Positions 1 to 9,482 are shown, counted from the stretch's first letter. The stretch: 64,000 bases of DNA from Gillisia sp. Hel_I_86 (GCF_007827275.1 NZ_VISE01000001.1:3348001-3412000); one strand, 5' to 3'. The notes: a model not told the origin generated them from the letters alone. Made by a program: numbers and translations.

Positions 1-2
1 TT

Positions 3-710
3 ACCATTACAGATCTCAATGCAATAGCGAAAATTGCCAAGGAGCATGGTTTGGTGAGCATGATAGATAATACTTTTGCTTCCCCCGTAAATCAAAATCC
101 AATCGATTTTGGGATTGATGTGGTTATCCATTCTGCTACAAAATATATGGGCGGACATAGTGATATTTTGGCCGGTACTGTTATTTCTTCAGAAGAGCTT
201 ATAGACACCATTTTTCAATTGGCCAAGAATTTGGGAGGTAATTTAAGCGATTATACTGTTTGGCTTTTGGAAAGAAGCATAAAAACCATGGGCTTGAGGG
301 TTAAAGCCCAAAATAAAAACGCTAAAAAAATAGCTAAATATCTTGAAAAGCATGAAGATGTAGAGCGCGTATATTACCCAGGATTAAAATCCCATCCAGA
401 TCATGAATTGGCAAAATCTCAAATGAGGGGTTTCGGCGGAATGCTGTCTTTTGAGTTGAAAGAAGGTTTACAAGCTTCTTTATTTCAAAAAAAATTGAAA
501 ATGATCAAACCTTCCATGAGTTTGGCAGGAGTGGAGTCCACTATCCTTTCACCAACCTTGACTTCTCATGCATTATTAACTCCTGAAGAACGTACCAAGC
601 AAGGAATAAAAGATGGACTAATGCGTTTTTCCGTAGGGATTGAAGAAAAGGAAGATCTTATTGCCGATTTAGAGCAAGCATTTGCCTCACTAAAACAAGT
701 AAAAGTTTAA
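3..710 (+). CDS. PLP-dependent trans-sulfuration enzyme (Cys/Met metabolism family), C-terminal part
   Basis: The reading frame is open from base 3, so the gene begins before the window; about 235 C-terminal residues are visible. The family uses pyridoxal phosphate for cystathionine synthesis or cleavage or for methionine gamma-elimination. The Schiff-base lysine lies in the S-A-T-K-Y motif followed by MGGHSD, near residue 47 of the visible part. The C-terminal S-L-x-G-V-E-S segment and the TSHA substrate-binding stretch are also typical of the family. The sequence does not separate cystathionine gamma-synthase, cystathionine gamma-lyase and methionine gamma-lyase. bshB1 follows 27 bases later on the same strand, which fits cysteine supply feeding thiol synthesis, but that link is inference. 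Confidence 0.9.
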   Translation, partial: TITDLNAIAKIAKEHGLVSMIDNTFASPVNQNPIDFGIDVVIHSATKYMGGHSDILAGTVISSEELIDTIFQLAKNLGGNLSDYTVWLLERSIKTMGLRVKAQNKNAKKIAKYLEKHEDVERVYYPGLKSHPDHELAKSQMRGFGGMLSFELKEGLQASLFQKKLKMIKPSMSLAGVESTILSPTLTSHALLTPEERTKQGIKDGLMRFSVGIEEKEDLIADLEQAFASLKQVKV

Positions 711-737
711 ACAAAAATAAATTAGAGAATATACTAT

Positions 738-1454
738 ATGAAATTAGATTTATTGGCTTTTGGAGCACATCCCGATGATATTGAGTTGAGTTGTGCCGGA
801 ACAATTGCTAAGGAAGTTGCAAGAGGAAAAAAAGTTGGGGTTATAGACCTTACGCGTGGAGAATTGGGTACTCGCGGTACTGCTGAAACCAGAGACCAAG
901 AGGCCGCAGATGCATCTAAAATATTAGGCTTGGAAATTAGGGAAAATTTAAAATTTAAGGATGGGTTCTTTGTCAATAACGAAGCACACCAATTGGAAAT
1001 AATAAGGAGCCTTAGAAAATATAAGCCCGAAATAGTGTTTTGCAATGCGATAAACGATAGGCATATAGACCATGGCAAAGGCTCCAGTTTAGTAAGTGAT
1101 GCTTGCTTTTTAAGCGGACTTAGAAAAATAGAAACAAGTGAAGATGGTGCAGGGCAGGAACCATGGAGACCAAAACATGTATATCATTATATTCAGTGGA
1201 AAAATATAACTCCAGATATTGTGGTAGATATTACGGGATATATGGATGTTAAGATGAATTCTGTAAAAGCATATAAAACGCAATTTTTTGATAGGGAGAG
1301 CAAAGAACCCAATACTCCTATCTCCAGCGACAATTTTTTTGATAGTATAACCTACCGTGCGCGGGACTTGGGGCGTCTAATTGGAACTGAGCATGCAGAA
1401 GGTTTTACCGTAGAACGCTATCCCGCAGTAGATTCCATTTTTGACCTAATTTAA
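738..1454 (+). CDS. bshB1: Bacillithiol biosynthesis deacetylase BshB1
   Basis: LmbE-like zinc deacetylase of 238 residues. In bacillithiol synthesis this family removes the acetyl group from GlcNAc-malate to give GlcN-malate, the second step. The zinc motif A-H-P-D-D is at residues 10-14, and a second metal-ligand region (D-R-H-I-D-H) lies near residue 112. The early T-R-G-E-L-G-T-R-G segment is characteristic of BshB1 among LmbE proteins. Length is normal. The start ATG at 738 is the first ATG in frame and gives the expected N-terminal beta strand. It lies 27 bases downstream of the trans-sulfuration gene, so the two are probably co-transcribed. Other bsh genes are not in the window. Confidence 0.92.
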   Translation: MKLDLLAFGAHPDDIELSCAGTIAKEVARGKKVGVIDLTRGELGTRGTAETRDQEAADASKILGLEIRENLKFKDGFFVNNEAHQLEIIRSLRKYKPEIVFCNAINDRHIDHGKGSSLVSDACFLSGLRKIETSEDGAGQEPWRPKHVYHYIQWKNITPDIVVDITGYMDVKMNSVKAYKTQFFDRESKEPNTPISSDNFFDSITYRARDLGRLIGTEHAEGFTVERYPAVDSIFDLI

Positions 1455-1466
1455 TTTCATTTTTTC

Positions 1467-1497
1467 TTTGAGGAATTATAGAAAAAATATACATTTG
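1467..1497 (+). promoter_or_regulatory. Bacteroidete-type promoter of tRNA-His
   Basis: A TTTG (-33 element, 1467-1470) is followed after 19 bases by TACATTTG (1490-1497), an exact match to the TAnnTTTG -7 consensus of the Bacteroidetes primary sigma factor. The tRNA begins 16 bases further on. This is the best two-box promoter seen in the window. Confidence 0.75.
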
Positions 1498-1512
1498 CAT
1501 CCGCGAATAAAT

Positions 1513-1587
1513 GGTGGTTGTAGCTCAGCTGGTTAGAGCATCGGTTTGTGGTACCGAGGGTCGCCGGTTCGAACCCGGTCTTCCACC
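1513..1587 (+). tRNA. tRNA-His (GTG anticodon)
   Basis: Cloverleaf elements are all visible: D-arm GCTC...GAGC, anticodon stem TCGGT/ACCGA with loop TTGTGGT (anticodon GTG, 1548-1550), and T-arm GCCGG-TTCGAAC-CCGGT. The acceptor stem includes the extra 5' G (1513) paired with the discriminator C, the identity element of tRNA-His. Two T-T oppositions lie in the acceptor stem at positions 5-68 and 6-67. The CCA end is not encoded. Confidence 0.95.
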
Positions 1588-1594
1588 CTTTTTT

Positions 1595-1626
1595 AACTCC
1601 TTGGGAAACTAAGGAGTTTTTTTTTG
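1595..1626 (+). terminator. Rho-independent terminator after tRNA-His
   Basis: The stem AACTCCTT / AAGGAGTT encloses a short GGGAAACT-like loop and is followed by a run of nine or more T. It lies just 3' of the tRNA. Confidence 0.8.
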
Positions 1627-1644
1627 TTTTTAGATTTTTCGAGA

Positions 1645-1850
1645 ATCCCGATAGCTATTGAGACAGGATCGCATTGATCTGTCATCCTGGCGAAGGAAGG
1701 ATCTCGTTTTATTAGAGGGTTTGTTGCTTCAATGAGATTCTTTACTGCGTTCAGAATGACATTGCATTTTTATCGTAAAGACTTCTCGTCTCCGTTTGAA
1801 GTGACCTTCATATTTGTCATTCCGACGAAGGAGGAATCTCTTTAACAGGG
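1645..1850. repeat. Dispersed intergenic repeat (GTCAT-CTG family)
   Basis: This non-coding stretch contains several related segments such as GTCATCCTGGCGAAGG, GATTCTTTACTGCG-TTCAGAATGAC and GTCATTCCGACGAAGG, some in inverted orientation. Similar pieces recur at 9483-10122, 18308-18365 and 30229-30400, always between genes. No ORF or promoter was recognised inside it. Confidence 0.55.
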
Positions 1851-1867
1851 TGTAGTATGTTATAAAT

Positions 1868-2413
1868 CTAGGGCACCAAAAATGTTTGTTTCCAAATGCC
1901 TTCATCTAACCTGAATCGTGCCCGTAGGTGATTAGAGTCTTGCTTTATTTTTAAAAACTCCATTCTTACTGGTTTAAATTCCAACAATCCAAAATGCAGT
2001 TTTTTGCCCCTTTCAACAGAAAACGGATTTTTAATTGGCTTCCCTGGCGGCAATAGGGTATTGTAGTAATTAATAGCCTTTCCGTCTATTTTATCTTTAT
2101 GTTCTTCCCAAGCATCATCATCTGTATGGATTAAAATATTCCCTTTAATTATAAGTTGAAGCTGATTTTTGGGATCGTAAAACAACCCATTGGCTTTAGG
2201 GTTTTGTTTTAACTGTTTGATCTTCGTAGATCGAAAATCTGTATAAAACAACAAACTTTTCTCTTCGGTAACCCCACGCAAAATAACAGTGCGTTGTCTA
2301 GTAGTACCATTCTTTCCAGCTGTGGCCAGGCTACAATAATTAAAAGGATGCTCTTTCCCCGATGCAGCAAATTTTAACGCTGTCCATGCTTCTTGAAATA
2401 AGTCGTTTAACAT
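1868..2413 (-). CDS. Pyridoxamine 5'-phosphate oxidase family flavoprotein
   Basis: A 181-residue protein with a split-barrel FMN-binding fold. Family features are the R-Q-R-T-V-I-L-R segment near residue 40, the F-x-T-D-x-R-S-x-K phosphate-binding strand-turn near residue 57, and an Arg-containing C-terminal strand. Length and these motifs match the alr4036-like pyridoxamine oxidase group rather than true PdxH, which carries a different C-terminal dimerisation domain, so the substrate is unknown. It is transcribed divergently from the DsbA-like gene, with 54 bases between the two starts. Confidence 0.75.
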   Translation of the reverse strand: MLNDLFQEAWTALKFAASGKEHPFNYCSLATAGKNGTTRQRTVILRGVTEEKSLLFYTDFRSTKIKQLKQNPKANGLFYDPKNQLQLIIKGNILIHTDDDAWEEHKDKIDGKAINYYNTLLPPGKPIKNPFSVERGKKLHFGLLEFKPVRMEFLKIKQDSNHLRARFRLDEGIWKQTFLVP

Positions 2414-2443
2414 AAGCTTAAATCTATTTGAAATGTGAAAATG

Positions 2444-2451
2444 TATCTTTG
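2444..2451 (+). promoter_or_regulatory. -7 box for the DsbA-like gene
   Basis: TATCTTTG matches TAnnTTTG and lies 16 bases before the ATG at 2468. No well-spaced TTG -33 element was found. Confidence 0.5.
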
Positions 2452-2467
2452 TTTTTAAAGAGAAAAA

Positions 2468-3109
2468 ATGATGATTAAAGATACAATATATTACGTATAT
2501 GATCCACTTTGTAGTTGGTGTTATGGCTTTTCTCCAGTAATTAAAAAGTTAAAATCCTTATATGATGAGCAGTTCGATTTTCAGGTGATTTCTGGAGGAA
2601 TGCAATCGGGTGAGAGAAAGCAACCAGTAAGTGCAATTCGAGATTATTTGAAGGGTGCCTATAAGAACGTTACAGAGAGGACCGGTGTTGAATTTGGTGA
2701 TAAATTCATGGCTGTCTTGGAAGATGGCAATAGAATGTTGGATTCTATCCCGCCTTCAATTGCATTGTCTATAGTGAAGGATCTAAAACCCGAGGAAGCG
2801 CTCAATTTTGCTGCAACTATCCAAGAAGCTGTTTATTTTGATGGGTTTGATTGGAATTCTGTTGAAGCATATATTCCATATCTAAAAGTCTATGATTTTG
2901 ATCCTGAAGATTTCAAGAGAAAATTTGAGGACCCGCTTTATAAGGAAAAAACCTTGGAAGATTTTAAGTTGGCTGCAAATTTTGGTGTTACCGGATTTCC
3001 TTCTGTAATTCTAAAGAAGGATGATAATTATTATTTGATTGCGCAAGGGTTTGTACCTTTTGACCAATTACATGCTACGTTAGAACAGGTGCTAGCATCT
3101 CCAGAGTAG
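2468..3109 (+). CDS. DsbA-family thioredoxin-fold protein
   Basis: A 213-residue cytoplasmic-type DsbA-like protein with no signal peptide. The redox motif C-S-W-C is at residues 15-18 in a P-L-C-S-W-C-Y-G context, and the cis-proline loop is G-F-P-S near residue 178. The inserted helical domain lies between them. Relatives act as thiol-disulfide oxidoreductases or isomerases, and the exact partner is unknown. The start is ambiguous by one codon (ATG ATG at 2468 and 2471). The 3' end is one base from the convergent SIMPL gene. Confidence 0.8.
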   Translation: MMIKDTIYYVYDPLCSWCYGFSPVIKKLKSLYDEQFDFQVISGGMQSGERKQPVSAIRDYLKGAYKNVTERTGVEFGDKFMAVLEDGNRMLDSIPPSIALSIVKDLKPEEALNFAATIQEAVYFDGFDWNSVEAYIPYLKVYDFDPEDFKRKFEDPLYKEKTLEDFKLAANFGVTGFPSVILKKDDNYYLIAQGFVPFDQLHATLEQVLASPE

Positions 3110-3110
3110 A

Positions 3111-3836
3111 TCAATCAATTTTATATTCCAAACGCATGGTAATAGAGGCGGTTTTCTTTTTATCCTGAGTATTATAAGCGCCGCTCCAGCTATAATCTTC
3201 TCCGCTATTTTGACCAGTGATTTGGAAAACCCCCATACTGGCATTATTGAGGTCTCCTAGGTTTCCGCCACTGTTCTCGGCAATTTTCTCTGCTCGCAAA
3301 CGTGCATCTTCGGTTGCTTTGGAAATCATTTCTATCTTAAGATCGGCTAATTTGGTGTAATAATATCTTGGGGGAGTTGAGTTGAATTGTACCCCTTTAT
3401 TCAGCAATTCTGTGATTTCCCGGGATACAGATTCTATCAATTCCACATTGGTAGATTCAATTTTAACAGATTGGATTAGCTCGTAGCCCTTAAAAACACT
3501 ACCCACATAGTTTCCATTTTGATATTGATTTTCCCGTTGTTCATTGGTCTGAACAGAATTGAACACGATATTTTCTGAAGGAATCCCTTTTTCAATCAAA
3601 TATTTTCTTACGGTTTCCTTATCTGAATTTAAATCGGCATAGGCTTGTTTTAGAACAGGAAAAACCCTTACAAACCGCCCTTCCCAAACGATAAGGTCCG
3701 ATGTGAAATTCTCACTTCCAGATCCGGTCACAGAGATCACCCCAACTGGTTGCGCCCTCTTTATATATGCATTTCCCAACAAGAAAGAAGCCAATACAAT
3801 GGCTATGGAGAATATGATAGCGACCAGATATTTCAT
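3111..3836 (-). CDS. SIMPL-domain (DUF541/YggE-like) protein
   Basis: The 241-residue protein starts with a hydrophobic segment (residues 4-22) that serves as signal anchor or signal peptide. The body has the SIMPL pattern: a G-x-G-S-x strand, repeated beta-alpha units, and a C-terminal A-x-x-x-A-x-x-I-A helix near residue 180 followed by beta strands. Relatives are periplasmic or envelope-associated and linked to stress tolerance in E. coli (YggE), without a defined reaction. It is transcribed toward the DsbA-like gene and divergently from guaA. Confidence 0.8.
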   Translation of the reverse strand: MKYLVAIIFSIAIVLASFLLGNAYIKRAQPVGVISVTGSGSENFTSDLIVWEGRFVRVFPVLKQAYADLNSDKETVRKYLIEKGIPSENIVFNSVQTNEQRENQYQNGNYVGSVFKGYELIQSVKIESTNVELIESVSREITELLNKGVQFNSTPPRYYYTKLADLKIEMISKATEDARLRAEKIAENSGGNLGDLNNASMGVFQITGQNSGEDYSWSGAYNTQDKKKTASITMRLEYKID

Positions 3837-3907
3837 AAATGTTTATATTGGATAGATTTAAAGATATAAAATAATAATTCTGCTAGGACATTATTCGTTC
3901 AAATTCT

Positions 3908-3915
3908 TACTTTTG
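3908..3915 (+). promoter_or_regulatory. -7 box of guaA
   Basis: TACTTTTG matches TAnnTTTG and ends three bases before the ATG at 3919. Transcription would start at or very near the ATG, so the mRNA may be almost leaderless. The box also covers the TTG at 3913, which argues against that codon as a start. Confidence 0.5.
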
Positions 3916-3918
3916 CGC

Positions 3919-5451
3919 ATGCAACAAAACGTACTTATTTTAGACTTTGGTTCCCAGTATACACAACTAATTGCAAGACGGGTTAGAGAGCTCAACATCT
4001 ACTGCGAAATCCACCCATACAACAAGCCGCCAAAAGACCTTTCCAGCTATAAAGCGGCTATCCTCTCTGGAAGTCCTTTTTCTGTAAGGGCAGAAGATGC
4101 ACCACACCCAGATCTTTCAGAAATCAGGGGTAAAATGCCTTTATTGGCTGTGTGCTATGGTGCTCAATATCTAGCTCATTTTCACGGGGGAAAAGTAGAG
4201 CCTTCAGAAACCAGGGAATATGGAAGGGCAAATCTTTCTGTAATTAAAGATGCGGAAGTTTTGTTTGAAGACATTACCGAGAATTCCCAAGTTTGGATGA
4301 GCCATAGTGATACGATTAAAGAATTGCCCACAAAGGCTGTGCGTTTGGCGAGTACTACCGATGTGCTGAATGCGGCCTATAAAATTGATGGCGAAGAAAC
4401 ATTTGGTATTCAATTTCACCCCGAAGTCTATCATACCTCAGACGGAAAGCAACTCTTAGAGAATTTTCTGGTAAAAATTGCTGGAGTGGAGCAAAGTTGG
4501 ACACCTGAAGCTTTTGTGGATATCACGGTTTCAGAATTAAAAGAAAAGATAGGAAACGATAAAGTGGTTCTTGGCCTGAGCGGGGGAGTAGATTCTTCGG
4601 TTGCTGCCGTGTTATTGCACAAAGCCATTGGAAAAAACCTGTATTGTATCTTTGTTAATAATGGTTTGTTAAGAAAAGATGAATTCGATAGCGTTCTCCA
4701 TCAGTACAAGGATATGGGCTTGAATGTGAAAGGAGTAGATGCTTCGGCACGTTTCTTGGATGCCTTGGCTGGGATAAGTGATCCTGAAGGGAAAAGAAAA
4801 AAGATCGGGAATGCCTTTATTGAAGTTTTTGATGATGAGGCACACCAGATCCAAGGTGTGAAATTTTTAGCGCAGGGAACTATTTATCCAGATGTAATAG
4901 AATCTGTTTCGGCTACCGGAGGACCTTCAGCAACCATAAAATCACATCATAATGTTGGTGGTTTACCAGATTTTATGAAGCTTAAGATTGTGGAGCCGTT
5001 GCGTTCTTTATTTAAGGATGAGGTGAGAAGGGTAGGAGCAGAACTTGGGATTGCAAAAGAATTATTGGGAAGACATCCGTTTCCTGGTCCTGGATTGGCA
5101 ATACGGATCTTAGGAGACGTAACCGCAGAAAAAGTAAAGATCCTTCAGGAAGTAGATGCTATTTTTATAAATGGTTTGAAAGAATGGATGTTGTACGATA
5201 AGGTCTGGCAAGCGGGAGCGATATTGTTACCCGTGAATTCTGTTGGGGTAATGGGGGATGAGCGAACCTATGAAAAAGTAGTAGCCTTACGAGCGGTAGA
5301 ATCTACCGATGGAATGACAGCAGATTGGGTGAATTTACCCTATGAATTCCTACAAAAAATATCCAATACCATAATAAATAAGGTAAAAGGCGTTAATAGA
5401 GTAGTGTACGATATAAGTTCTAAACCGCCTGCAACGATAGAATGGGAATAA
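3919..5451 (+). CDS. guaA: GMP synthase (glutamine-hydrolysing)
   Basis: The 510-residue enzyme converts XMP, ATP and glutamine to GMP, the last step of guanine nucleotide synthesis. The N-terminal class I amidotransferase domain shows L-D-F-G-S-Q-Y, the nucleophile in A-V-C-Y-G and the F-H-P-E-V histidine-glutamate pair. The ATP-pyrophosphatase domain has the P-loop G-L-S-G-G-V-D-S-S, and the C-terminal dimerisation domain ends with [12 protein letters not shown] 3919 is chosen over an upstream in-frame TTG (3913) that lies inside the -7 box. It heads a same-strand run with the LysM, OsmC and DUF922 genes. Confidence 0.97.
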   Translation: MQQNVLILDFGSQYTQLIARRVRELNIYCEIHPYNKPPKDLSSYKAAILSGSPFSVRAEDAPHPDLSEIRGKMPLLAVCYGAQYLAHFHGGKVEPSETREYGRANLSVIKDAEVLFEDITENSQVWMSHSDTIKELPTKAVRLASTTDVLNAAYKIDGEETFGIQFHPEVYHTSDGKQLLENFLVKIAGVEQSWTPEAFVDITVSELKEKIGNDKVVLGLSGGVDSSVAAVLLHKAIGKNLYCIFVNNGLLRKDEFDSVLHQYKDMGLNVKGVDASARFLDALAGISDPEGKRKKIGNAFIEVFDDEAHQIQGVKFLAQGTIYPDVIESVSATGGPSATIKSHHNVGGLPDFMKLKIVEPLRSLFKDEVRRVGAELGIAKELLGRHPFPGPGLAIRILGDVTAEKVKILQEVDAIFINGLKEWMLYDKVWQAGAILLPVNSVGVMGDERTYEKVVALRAVESTDGMTADWVNLPYEFLQKISNTIINKVKGVNRVVYDISSKPPATIEWE

Positions 5452-5490
5452 TAATTCGGCATTAATTTAATATCAGAAAAAAAATAACAG

Positions 5491-7524
5491 ATGAGGTTTG
5501 TAATTATTATTTGCTTGTTCTTTCAAGTTCTTACCACTAATGCCTTTGGTCAGGCATATCAATATCATACCGTTGCCGCTGGGGAAACCGTATACAGTAT
5601 CTCCAAAAAATACGATATAAGCCAAGAAACACTGCTTAAACTAAATCCTGAAGCCAAGGAAGGTTTGCAAGTAAATGCAAAGTTGGTAATTCCTATGTCT
5701 TTGGAACAAAGTGAAACCGCTGTAAAAAAAGCTGTGAGTTTTAATTCGCATAAAGTTCAGAAAAAAGAAACTTTATATAGTCTCTCCAAGCAATATGGAG
5801 TGAGTGTGGAAGATATCAAGAAATACAACAAGCAATTATATTCAAAAGAACTACAGAATGGGGAAACCATCCAAATTCCGGTATTTGTAATTGAAGAAAC
5901 TGCTCCCGGAAAAGTGATAATTTCTGAAAGAAAAGAAAGACCGGCTCCCGGGAAAGTTATAATTGAGGAGAGAAATCCAGATGGTACCAATTCCAGATCT
6001 AGTGCTCAAACAAAACCTTCTGCACAAACGGGGCAAACAAGGGAACATATTATTCTTCCCAAAGAAACCAAATATGGGATCGCCCGCAAATATGGGATGA
6101 CCGTAAAGGAATTGGATGAACTTAATCCAAGGGCTGGAGTTTTACAGCCGGGAACAATGATTAGGGTGAATACAGATGTACTGGATCAGCCTGTAATTAT
6201 AACCAATGATGCCTATGAGTTTTACGAAGTGCAACCACAGGAGACCATGTATGGTCTTACCAGAAGGTTTCAAATAGACGACGATTCTTTAATCGCCTTG
6301 AATCCAGCCTTAAAAGATGGGTTAAAATGGGGGATGATCCTTAAAGTGCCAACCAAAGATGCTAAAGGAAATAAATTGGAGGATATAGCGGATTTAGGCG
6401 AAAACCCATTGCCAGCTTCAGAAATGTCTAAAATGGATCTTTCCAAAAACATCAAAAACTACGATACAAAGAACCTGGTTTTGATGCTTCCTTATAACCT
6501 CAGCAAAATTAATAACGATTCTATTTCCAATGCTAAAGAGCTAATTAAAAAGGATCGAGTATTGCGTATCTCTTTAGACTTTTATAGTGGTGCTTTAATG
6601 GCAATAGAACGAGCTAAGGAATTGGGGATCTCTACAAACCTTCGTGTTTATGATACTCAGAATAGCTCGGGAAAAGTGTCACAAACGATTGCTGCCAACG
6701 ATTTTAGAAATGTAGATGCGGTTATTGGCCCGCTTTTGCAAGCAACATCAGAGGAAGCTGCATCCAGTTTGATGAAATTAAGGGTGCCTGTGATCTCACC
6801 GATGACCAATAGGGAGTTAAGGGCGATCCCGAATTTATACCAATCCCGGCCAAGTGATGATATGTTGCGGGAGGCAATGATCGTTTACCTTCAGAATAAT
6901 TCTCAAGGAAAGAATGTAATTATAGTGGCAGATGGAGCTTCTTCTGCTATAAAAGCAAAATTAGTGGGTTCCTTGCCTAGTGCACGAATCCTAAACCCAC
7001 AATCAAATAATATTACAGAAGGTACTTTAGCATCTGTACTGGATAAATCCCGTGAAAACTGGGTGATCTTGGAATCTGAAAATATTGCTTTGCTTGGAAG
7101 TGCAACTTCAGCATTAAATAGATTGGCAAGAAATAATAGGATTACGCTGTTTACTACCTATAAAAACAACACTTTTGAAAGTGATGTAGTCAATAATGAA
7201 CATTTAGGAGAACTGACGTTCCATTTTCCTTCGGAATATAAAGAATTTGACGAATCTGTAGCCGATAGTTTTGTAGATGCCTATAAAGCTAAATATGGAT
7301 ATGTTCCAAATAAATATACCGTTCGTGGCTATGACCTTACGTTGGATGTCTTACTAAGACTTGCAGCAATGGGAACTATAGAAGAATCTGTAAATGCCAA
7401 TATTATCACAGAATATGTTGAGAATAAATTCCTTTATAAGCCTAAAACCAATGGCGGTTTTTATAATGATGCGATCTATATTATGCAGATGAATAAAGAT
7501 CTTAGCCTTAGCATTGCCAAATAA
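5491..7524 (+). CDS. LysM-repeat protein with periplasmic-binding-protein-like domain
   Basis: A 677-residue exported protein with a signal peptide (residues 1-20, ending A-F-G-Q). Four LysM repeats, which bind peptidoglycan glycan chains, lie at about residues 24-67, 86-133, 184-228 and 240-288. A low-complexity linker holding two A-P-G-K-V-I-I repeats separates the second and third. Residues 325-677 resemble the type I periplasmic binding fold of branched-chain amino acid receptors, with the Y-G-Y-V-P-N-K-Y-T-V-R-G-Y-D segment near the end. It is probably a cell-wall-anchored periplasmic sensor or scaffold; the ligand is unknown. It follows guaA by 39 bases. Confidence 0.85.
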   Translation: MRFVIIICLFFQVLTTNAFGQAYQYHTVAAGETVYSISKKYDISQETLLKLNPEAKEGLQVNAKLVIPMSLEQSETAVKKAVSFNSHKVQKKETLYSLSKQYGVSVEDIKKYNKQLYSKELQNGETIQIPVFVIEETAPGKVIISERKERPAPGKVIIEERNPDGTNSRSSAQTKPSAQTGQTREHIILPKETKYGIARKYGMTVKELDELNPRAGVLQPGTMIRVNTDVLDQPVIITNDAYEFYEVQPQETMYGLTRRFQIDDDSLIALNPALKDGLKWGMILKVPTKDAKGNKLEDIADLGENPLPASEMSKMDLSKNIKNYDTKNLVLMLPYNLSKINNDSISNAKELIKKDRVLRISLDFYSGALMAIERAKELGISTNLRVYDTQNSSGKVSQTIAANDFRNVDAVIGPLLQATSEEAASSLMKLRVPVISPMTNRELRAIPNLYQSRPSDDMLREAMIVYLQNNSQGKNVIIVADGASSAIKAKLVGSLPSARILNPQSNNITEGTLASVLDKSRENWVILESENIALLGSATSALNRLARNNRITLFTTYKNNTFESDVVNNEHLGELTFHFPSEYKEFDESVADSFVDAYKAKYGYVPNKYTVRGYDLTLDVLLRLAAMGTIEESVNANIITEYVENKFLYKPKTNGGFYNDAIYIMQMNKDLSLSIAK

Positions 7525-7530
7525 AAAACC

Positions 7531-7929
7531 ATGACTTCAAAAGTGATTTATAAAGGGGATCTCCGAACAGAATGTGAGCATATCCAGAGCAGCAATAAAT
7601 TTATTACCGATGCCCCTTTGGACAATAATGGAAAGGGAGAAGCATTTTCTCCAACAGATACCGTAGCTACTGCCTTGGCCTCGTGCATGCTTACAATCAT
7701 GGGAATTAAAGCCAATGAGCATGAGCTGGATATAAAAGGAACTTTTGCAGAGGTTACCAAACACATGGAGGCTAATCCCAGAAGAATCTCTAAAATAGAT
7801 GTTCTTGTAAATGTAAAAGGAGAATTAACCGATAGGGATAAAACCTTGCTGGAGAATTCTGCTAGAACATGCCCGGTGATCCAAAGTATTCATCCAGATA
7901 TCATTAAAAACATCACTTTTAACTATTAA
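7531..7929 (+). CDS. OsmC/Ohr-family protein
   Basis: The 132-residue protein has the two conserved cysteines of the family: one in A-S-C-M-L-T at the start of the long helix and one in R-T-C-P-V near the C-terminus. These proteins reduce organic or inorganic hydroperoxides through the cysteine pair. The sequence is closer to the YhfA/OsmC-like branch than to Ohr. It starts six bases after the LysM gene stop, indicating an operon. Confidence 0.88.
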   Translation: MTSKVIYKGDLRTECEHIQSSNKFITDAPLDNNGKGEAFSPTDTVATALASCMLTIMGIKANEHELDIKGTFAEVTKHMEANPRRISKIDVLVNVKGELTDRDKTLLENSARTCPVIQSIHPDIIKNITFNY

Positions 7930-8484
7930 TTGTTGAAGATTTTTTACTCCATATTGTTTTTAACTATTTCGGGACCTGCTTTTGCACAAACTGGGGATTT
8001 AAAAATTTATTGGAGCGAAGCAACTCTTTTGTCATGGGAAGATTTTCAGGGAGTACCTCTTGAAAAAACACTTTTTCATGCTAATACCAATACAGGTCTT
8101 TCTTACTCGTGGGGCTTAAAAGGAACGGTGCAGAGAATGGAGCTGGACTATAAAGTGGAAGCCTTTTTTTATCCAGCACAAAGTTGGGTGCAGCCAGCTT
8201 CAAAAAACGGGTATTTGCTGAAGCATGAACAGCTTCACTTCGATATATCAGAACTACATGCCCGAAAATTGAGAAAAATATTGGCTAGTGTAGATGGAAC
8301 TAAACTCAATAAAGATTCCCGGGATTATCTGAATACATTCTATGAGAAAATAGATAAGGAGCGTAGTGCTATGCAAAACGCCTTCGATAAGGAGACCAAT
8401 CACAGTTTAAACGAAGAAGCAGAACTTGGATGGCGGCATTTTGTTGAAGAGGAGTTGAATAAGTTTGAAGACTTTAGCTCTTAA
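7930..8484 (+). CDS. DUF922 family putative secreted zinc protease
   Basis: About 184 residues with an N-terminal signal peptide (L-F-L-T-I-S-G-P-A-F-A-Q) and a central H-E-Q-L-H motif, which fits the zinc-protease HExxH signature assigned to DUF922. No ATG fits the start. TTG at 7930 directly abuts the OsmC stop and TTG at 7933 is the alternative, so a TTG start with translational coupling is likely. Its 3' end overlaps the convergent flavin oxidoreductase gene by four bases. Substrate unknown. Confidence 0.7.
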   Translation: MLKIFYSILFLTISGPAFAQTGDLKIYWSEATLLSWEDFQGVPLEKTLFHANTNTGLSYSWGLKGTVQRMELDYKVEAFFYPAQSWVQPASKNGYLLKHEQLHFDISELHARKLRKILASVDGTKLNKDSRDYLNTFYEKIDKERSAMQNAFDKETNHSLNEEAELGWRHFVEEELNKFEDFSS

Positions 8485-9422
8485 AAGCTAGCTACCTCTT
8501 GCTTAGCGGTTTCAAATTCTGAAATAATCTCCTGAATAATTTCTCCTGCTGGTTTTATATCATGTATCAATCCTGAAATCTGGCCTATTTCTAATTCGCC
8601 ATCATCCAGATCCCCTTCGAACATCCCTTTTTTGGCACGGGCGCGTCCCAGTAAGCTAATCAGTTCTTCTTTTGTGGGAGCAGTCTGATACAAAGCTTGT
8701 ATCTCATTAAAAAATTTGTTTTTCAGCATGCGAACGGGTGCAAGTTCTTTTAAAGTTAATTGCGTATCCCCTTCTTTGGCTTCCACCACTTTATTTTTGA
8801 AATTTGGATGAGAAGACGCTTCATTACTTGCCACGAAGCGAGAACCAATTTGCACGCCATCTGCTCCTAGAACCATTGCGGCAAGCATTCCTCTACCAGT
8901 TGCAATTCCTCCGGCGGCGATAAGTGGGATTTCCAGTTGCTCTTTGACCATTGGGATCAGGGTGAAAGTTGTGGTCTCATCCCTACCATTATGCCCTCCT
9001 GCTTCAAAACCTTCGGCAACTACAGCATCTACTCCTGCTTCTTGAGATTTTAATGCGAATTTTACACTGCTTACTACGTGAACTACTTTGATGCCATGAT
9101 CTTGTAGGTGTTTGGTCCAGGTTTTAGGATTTCCTGCAGAGGTAAAAACAATTTGAACCCCTTCTTCAATAATGATCTTGATGATCTTATCTATATCTGG
9201 GTACAACATAGGCACATTAACGGCAAATGACTTGTTGGTGGCTTTTTTGCATTTCTGGATATGTTCTCTAAGGATTTCCGGGTACATAGAACCTGCCCCG
9301 ATTATTCCCAATCCGCCATTGTTGCTTACTGCGCTTGCCAGTTTCCATCCACTTGCCCAGATCATTCCTGCCTGAATTAAAGGGTATTTTATATTGAAGA
9401 GTTGGGTAATTCTATTCTGCAT
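8481..9422 (-). CDS. NAD(P)H-dependent flavin oxidoreductase (nitronate monooxygenase family)
   Basis: A 313-residue TIM-barrel FMN enzyme. Recognisable elements are the N-terminal I-K-Y-P-L-I-Q-A-G-M substrate loop, E-A-G-G-H-N-G-R in the middle with the catalytic-position histidine, A-A-G-G-I-A-T-G-R phosphate binding, and G-A-D-G-V-Q-I-G-S-R. The family contains nitronate monooxygenases and FabK-type enoyl reductases, and the motifs fit the former group better. Upstream lies the 170-bp tandem repeat array. Confidence 0.85.
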   Translation of the reverse strand: MQNRITQLFNIKYPLIQAGMIWASGWKLASAVSNNGGLGIIGAGSMYPEILREHIQKCKKATNKSFAVNVPMLYPDIDKIIKIIIEEGVQIVFTSAGNPKTWTKHLQDHGIKVVHVVSSVKFALKSQEAGVDAVVAEGFEAGGHNGRDETTTFTLIPMVKEQLEIPLIAAGGIATGRGMLAAMVLGADGVQIGSRFVASNEASSHPNFKNKVVEAKEGDTQLTLKELAPVRMLKNKFFNEIQALYQTAPTKEELISLLGRARAKKGMFEGDLDDGELEIGQISGLIHDIKPAGEIIQEIISEFETAKQEVASF

Positions 9423-9482
9423 ATTTTATGGTTCAATGTTATTCAAATTCTAGGAATATCTAGACTATGTTTCGCTTTGTTT